Source: Pseudomonadota bacterium
GTDB taxonomy: Bacteria > Bdellovibrionota > Bacteriovoracia > Bacteriovoracales > Bacteriovoracaceae
Reading direction: 5' to 3'
Length of the DNA stretch: 23,532 nt
NCBI GenBank assembly: GCA_023432655.1
Contig: JAEYUK010000178.1
Span: 1 to 23,532, forward strand
The notes under the pieces were generated by a model that saw nothing but the letters and a program-made list of their open reading frames with translations, was not told the origin of the DNA and did not search any database. Positions within the stretch are counted from its first letter, which is position 1; every line of letters begins with the position of its first letter. The translations under genes and the position numbers were made by a program. Positions 20,952 through 23,532 of this stretch are shown here, in pieces.

Positions 20952-23532
20952 TTTCGTATTCGCGAAGGGCGTAACTTAGTCCGCCCAGAAGAAGATACGA
21001 TTTGAAATGGTGGATGACATCTGCTCCGACTTCCATTTGTTTTATATCACCCAAAAGGTACATGGCCCTACCTTGCATTTCCCAGTTTTTATTGAAAGCA
21101 AGATAGTTTTTTAGAATGGGGCCGTAGCTTGGACCTGAAACAGATTCAGAGGAAACTTTGTTGTCGCCGCCAATGGAATAGGCCCCCCCACTGGTGTGAC
21201 CGATGGCGAACCCGATGGTTAGTTTGTGATAAGGATTTGAGTTTATGGTGCGAACAGCATCAACCATCACTCTCTGAAAGAGGTAACTCTCCCCTTCGAA
21301 CACTTCGCCAGATTGTCTTAAAACATCTGCGCTGAATGTCCATCGTTCTTTAAAGAGGGTTCCAGCGAGACTCATGCTCATTAAAGCGTTGCCATCAATT
21401 TTTCCTGTTTCACCATCTTCAAATGAATATGAATCCATGGACGGTGCCCATAAAAGGAAAGCTCTCTTCTTCCAGTCTTTTTTCCAGACAGCGGGCGGGA
21501 TATCAGCAATGATTATTTTTTCAAGAGGAGGTTTTATCTGGAATCTTCCGGTATTACTAAGGACCTCTTCGCCTCGTTTATTAAAGGCCCGAACCCGCCA
21601 GAAATAAAGTCCATTTTCCCACTTCATATTTATGAATGAGGCTTCCGGGATTTTGGTCTCTTTTTTATAAAGTGTAGTTTTAAAATTTTTGAACTTAGCT
21701 ATTTCAACCAAATATTTTACATTCGCTTCACTGCCGCGCCATTTAAGTTCAACATCTTTACTTTCAATTTCAACGGCCCGAATGGGAGTTAAGAGTCGGG
21801 GCTTATCTGGAGGTAGGATGTCTTCGCCTTTCACTGTAAGAACTGATGGATCACTGAATAAACTTTGGCGGTCCCAATAATCAACAACGGCATACTGCCA
21901 ATAATAAGTCCCTGCTGTAGCATTGGACCAAATGAATTCTTTACTAGTTAAACGCTCTTGATAGACCAGATTTTTTAAATCCGAGTCCTGATAGATTCTT
22001 ACGATATAGGCCTTGGCCTCTTCTTTTGCAGGTAATTCTATCTTCACCTGCCCCCGAATCTCATCAGCATGGGCAGAAGGGAGAATAAAATCCCATAAGA
22101 TTTTGATCCATGAACTTTTCTTAGAAAATTCTTCAAGTGGCACTTCCAGGTCAGGTAGCTTCTCTGGTTTGGAGGGAGCAGGAACTGGCTCGATAATGAC
22201 TTTCTTCGGTTCACTCACTTCGTAAGTTCCGTTTGCTAAATACTGGCGACTTCTCCAGTAGTACTCACCTATCTCCGGCACACTCACTTGAAGAGAATTC
22301 TTTGTGACCTCAACCTTTTTCACAACCGTATTGAAGCCTGAATCTTTTGCAAGTTCGAAAACACTCTTGGACCCATCCTCTGCCTCCCATTCAAAAGTTA
22401 CACTTTGATCGGGCTTCTTTAACTGAATACGTTGGATGTTTTCATTGTTCTTTTCTTGTGAGAAATCCGCCACAGTAAATGTTTTCCACTCGGACCACGC
22501 ACTTTTTCGTAAATATGAATCATACGCCCGGGCGCGCCACTCATAAGTACCGCCTTTCTGTGCGACATACTGAAAAGTGTTTCCTTCCGTTTTATAAGAA
22601 GTAACAGCCTCTAATGGGTCTTGAATTTCAATTTCAACCTGAGATTTACTTACCCATGAAAAGCTAATTTTTTCATTCGGTGTCTCATAGGTTTGAAATT
22701 CCACCTCATGAGGCATAAGTTCTTCAGGAACTTGTGGAAGAGGTATGCTGACAATTTTTATTTGCTGCCAAGGAGTCCAAATGGCCAGCGGACGATCGGG
22801 AGATTCTATTTTTATGCGCCACCTGAGAGGAAGTTCTCTCTTGATATCCAAAGTGGCCCGGGCCTCTGACGTAGTGAAAGAATAGCTGTCACCGTTTTCC
22901 CATTCAATCTTATGTGGAAGTTTCTCATCATTCTTCCACTGGATAAGGATTAAGGGATCTTCTCCTTCTAAGAGTGAGACTTCTTCCCCGTCCCGGGGTC
23001 GAATAATTTCAGGAGAGGTCTCTTTTATGATTCTTATTGAGTTAAGAAGAGATACTCCCTTTTCATTTTCAATCCGGTAATAATGCAGTCCCTGATAAAG
23101 TTCCTTTTCGATTTCTCCCAATCCTGCAACTGTAACCGCTTTATCAAAATTTAATTTTCGGGAAAAGATCGCCCTGGCCTCTTCTCTGGGCTCCCATAAA
23201 AACTGAACATTCACCGGAGTATCAGAAACATATCTCACTTCGCTTCTTTCAGGCGCAACCACTTCAAAATGAATATTCTTCTTTTGAATTTTATCTCCGG
23301 TAATCTCGAGAGCCGTTTTGTCATTCAGATTTTCTATCAGCCCATCTTTTTCAATTTTAATTTCGCCACTTAAGACTCCAATCTCCCCTTTTTGGTCTGC
23401 CAGGTTAATCTGGATGTCTGCGTCCTTACCAGAAACTAAATAATCATTTCCATTCATCTGGACTTTAAGAGGTTTGTTTCCTTCAAGCTTCGCCCGGATA
23501 AACCCATTAGAAAGATCCATGGCGTTTTCATT
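20893..23532 (-). CDS. Partial FecR-like / Ig-like repeat / outer-membrane barrel protein
   Basis: At least 875 residues count from an ATG at 23520, but the frame stays open to the window edge and no signal peptide is visible, so the true start is probably outside. Residues ~1-65 look like the end of a FecR domain (periplasmic, strand-rich, GEIGVLSGEIKIEKDG). Residues ~100-665 hold about six Ig/FN3-like repeats with the recurring Y-x-WRxRA strand (e.g. YEWRARAYD, YYWRSRQ, YFWRVRAF). Residues ~690-875 alternate polar and aromatic strands and end in Phe, as outer-membrane beta-barrels do. Residues 468-486 look like an internal signal peptide ending SAHADE. It is likely a surface-anchored protein whose repeats lie in the periplasm or outside. 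The end overlaps the convergent Gly-rich gene. Confidence 0.8.
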   Translation of the reverse strand, partial: NENAMDLSNGFIRAKLEGNKPLKVQMNGNDYLVSGKDADIQINLADQKGEIGVLSGEIKIEKDGLIENLNDKTALEITGDKIQKKNIHFEVVAPERSEVRYVSDTPVNVQFLWEPREEARAIFSRKLNFDKAVTVAGLGEIEKELYQGLHYYRIENEKGVSLLNSIRIIKETSPEIIRPRDGEEVSLLEGEDPLILIQWKNDEKLPHKIEWENGDSYSFTTSEARATLDIKRELPLRWRIKIESPDRPLAIWTPWQQIKIVSIPLPQVPEELMPHEVEFQTYETPNEKISFSWVSKSQVEIEIQDPLEAVTSYKTEGNTFQYVAQKGGTYEWRARAYDSYLRKSAWSEWKTFTVADFSQEKNNENIQRIQLKKPDQSVTFEWEAEDGSKSVFELAKDSGFNTVVKKVEVTKNSLQVSVPEIGEYYWRSRQYLANGTYEVSEPKKVIIEPVPAPSKPEKLPDLEVPLEEFSKKSSWIKILWDFILPSAHADEIRGQVKIELPAKEEAKAYIVRIYQDSDLKNLVYQERLTSKEFIWSNATAGTYYWQYAVVDYWDRQSLFSDPSVLTVKGEDILPPDKPRLLTPIRAVEIESKDVELKWRGSEANVKYLVEIAKFKNFKTTLYKKETKIPEASFINMKWENGLYFWRVRAFNKRGEEVLSNTGRFQIKPPLEKIIIADIPPAVWKKDWKKRAFLLWAPSMDSYSFEDGETGKIDGNALMSMSLAGTLFKERWTFSADVLRQSGEVFEGESYLFQRVMVDAVRTINSNPYHKLTIGFAIGHTSGGAYSIGGDNKVSSESVSGPSYGPILKNYLAFNKNWEMQGRAMYLLGDIKQMEVGADVIHHFKSYLLLGGLSYALREYEINSGEQTSLKVSLGIGKEF

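Noticed and set aside
1..23532. CRISPR array, insertion sequences, integrase or attachment site at the tRNA
   Set aside because: No regularly spaced repeats, transposase motifs or duplicated tRNA end were seen anywhere in the window.

Overview
The window looks like chromosomal DNA of a Gram-negative predatory-type bacterium of the Bdellovibrionota, most probably the Bacteriovorax/Peredibacter side. The reasons are moderate GC, heptose (LPS core) biosynthesis, many small secreted proteins, a TIGR02147-family regulator (a family frequent in Bdellovibrio relatives), a collagen-like surface protein behind a sigma-28-like promoter, and strings of tightly overlapping genes. This assignment is inference; there is no rRNA in the window to confirm it.

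Layout. 1-1.15 kb: a partial secreted protein with a papain-like look, then a DksA/TraR zinc-finger protein with its terminator. 1.17-1.75 kb: a gene-poor stretch with a possible 30-aa ORF and a probable 24-aa membrane protein. 1.83-3.25 kb: hldD and a stand-alone FliG C-terminal domain. 3.4-5.2 kb: speE-speB (spermidine synthase and agmatinase). 5.3-7.1 kb: a small cytoplasmic hypothetical, tatC, and a secreted hypothetical. 7.0-8.6 kb: map and a degenerate NifU-like BFD protein. 8.6-11.3 kb: a coupled operon of a D-2-hydroxyacid dehydrogenase, a second ureohydrolase and aat.

11.3-15.15 kb is the most unusual part. It is a leftward four-gene operon of a lipoprotein followed by proteins resembling complex I subunits NuoB, fused NuoCD and NuoI. 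The residues for cluster N2, the quinone-site His and Tyr, and one of the two ferredoxin clusters are missing, while the folds and one [4Fe-4S] site remain. No membrane subunits are present, so it looks like a repurposed complex I connecting module.

15.18-17.7 kb: tRNA-Leu(UAA), a secreted protein, and a TIGR02147 regulator flanked by two paralogous small secreted proteins. 17.7-18.1 kb has no protein gene but is densely organised: back-to-back promoters sharing a -35 box, a ~200-nt candidate structured RNA ending in a terminator, then a sigma-28-like promoter. 18.1-20.95 kb: a collagen-like protein (72 Gly-X-Y triplets) with a phage-tail-fibre-like C-terminal domain, and a Gly-rich protein with a Cys-membrane-basic tail. 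20.9 kb to the end: a large partial FecR/Ig-like-repeat/beta-barrel outer-membrane protein.

The clearest cooperation between genes is in polyamine synthesis (speE-speB), protein N-terminus processing (map and aat) and the cell envelope (hldD, tatC, collagen-like, Gly-rich and barrel proteins). The role of the complex I-like operon is unknown.
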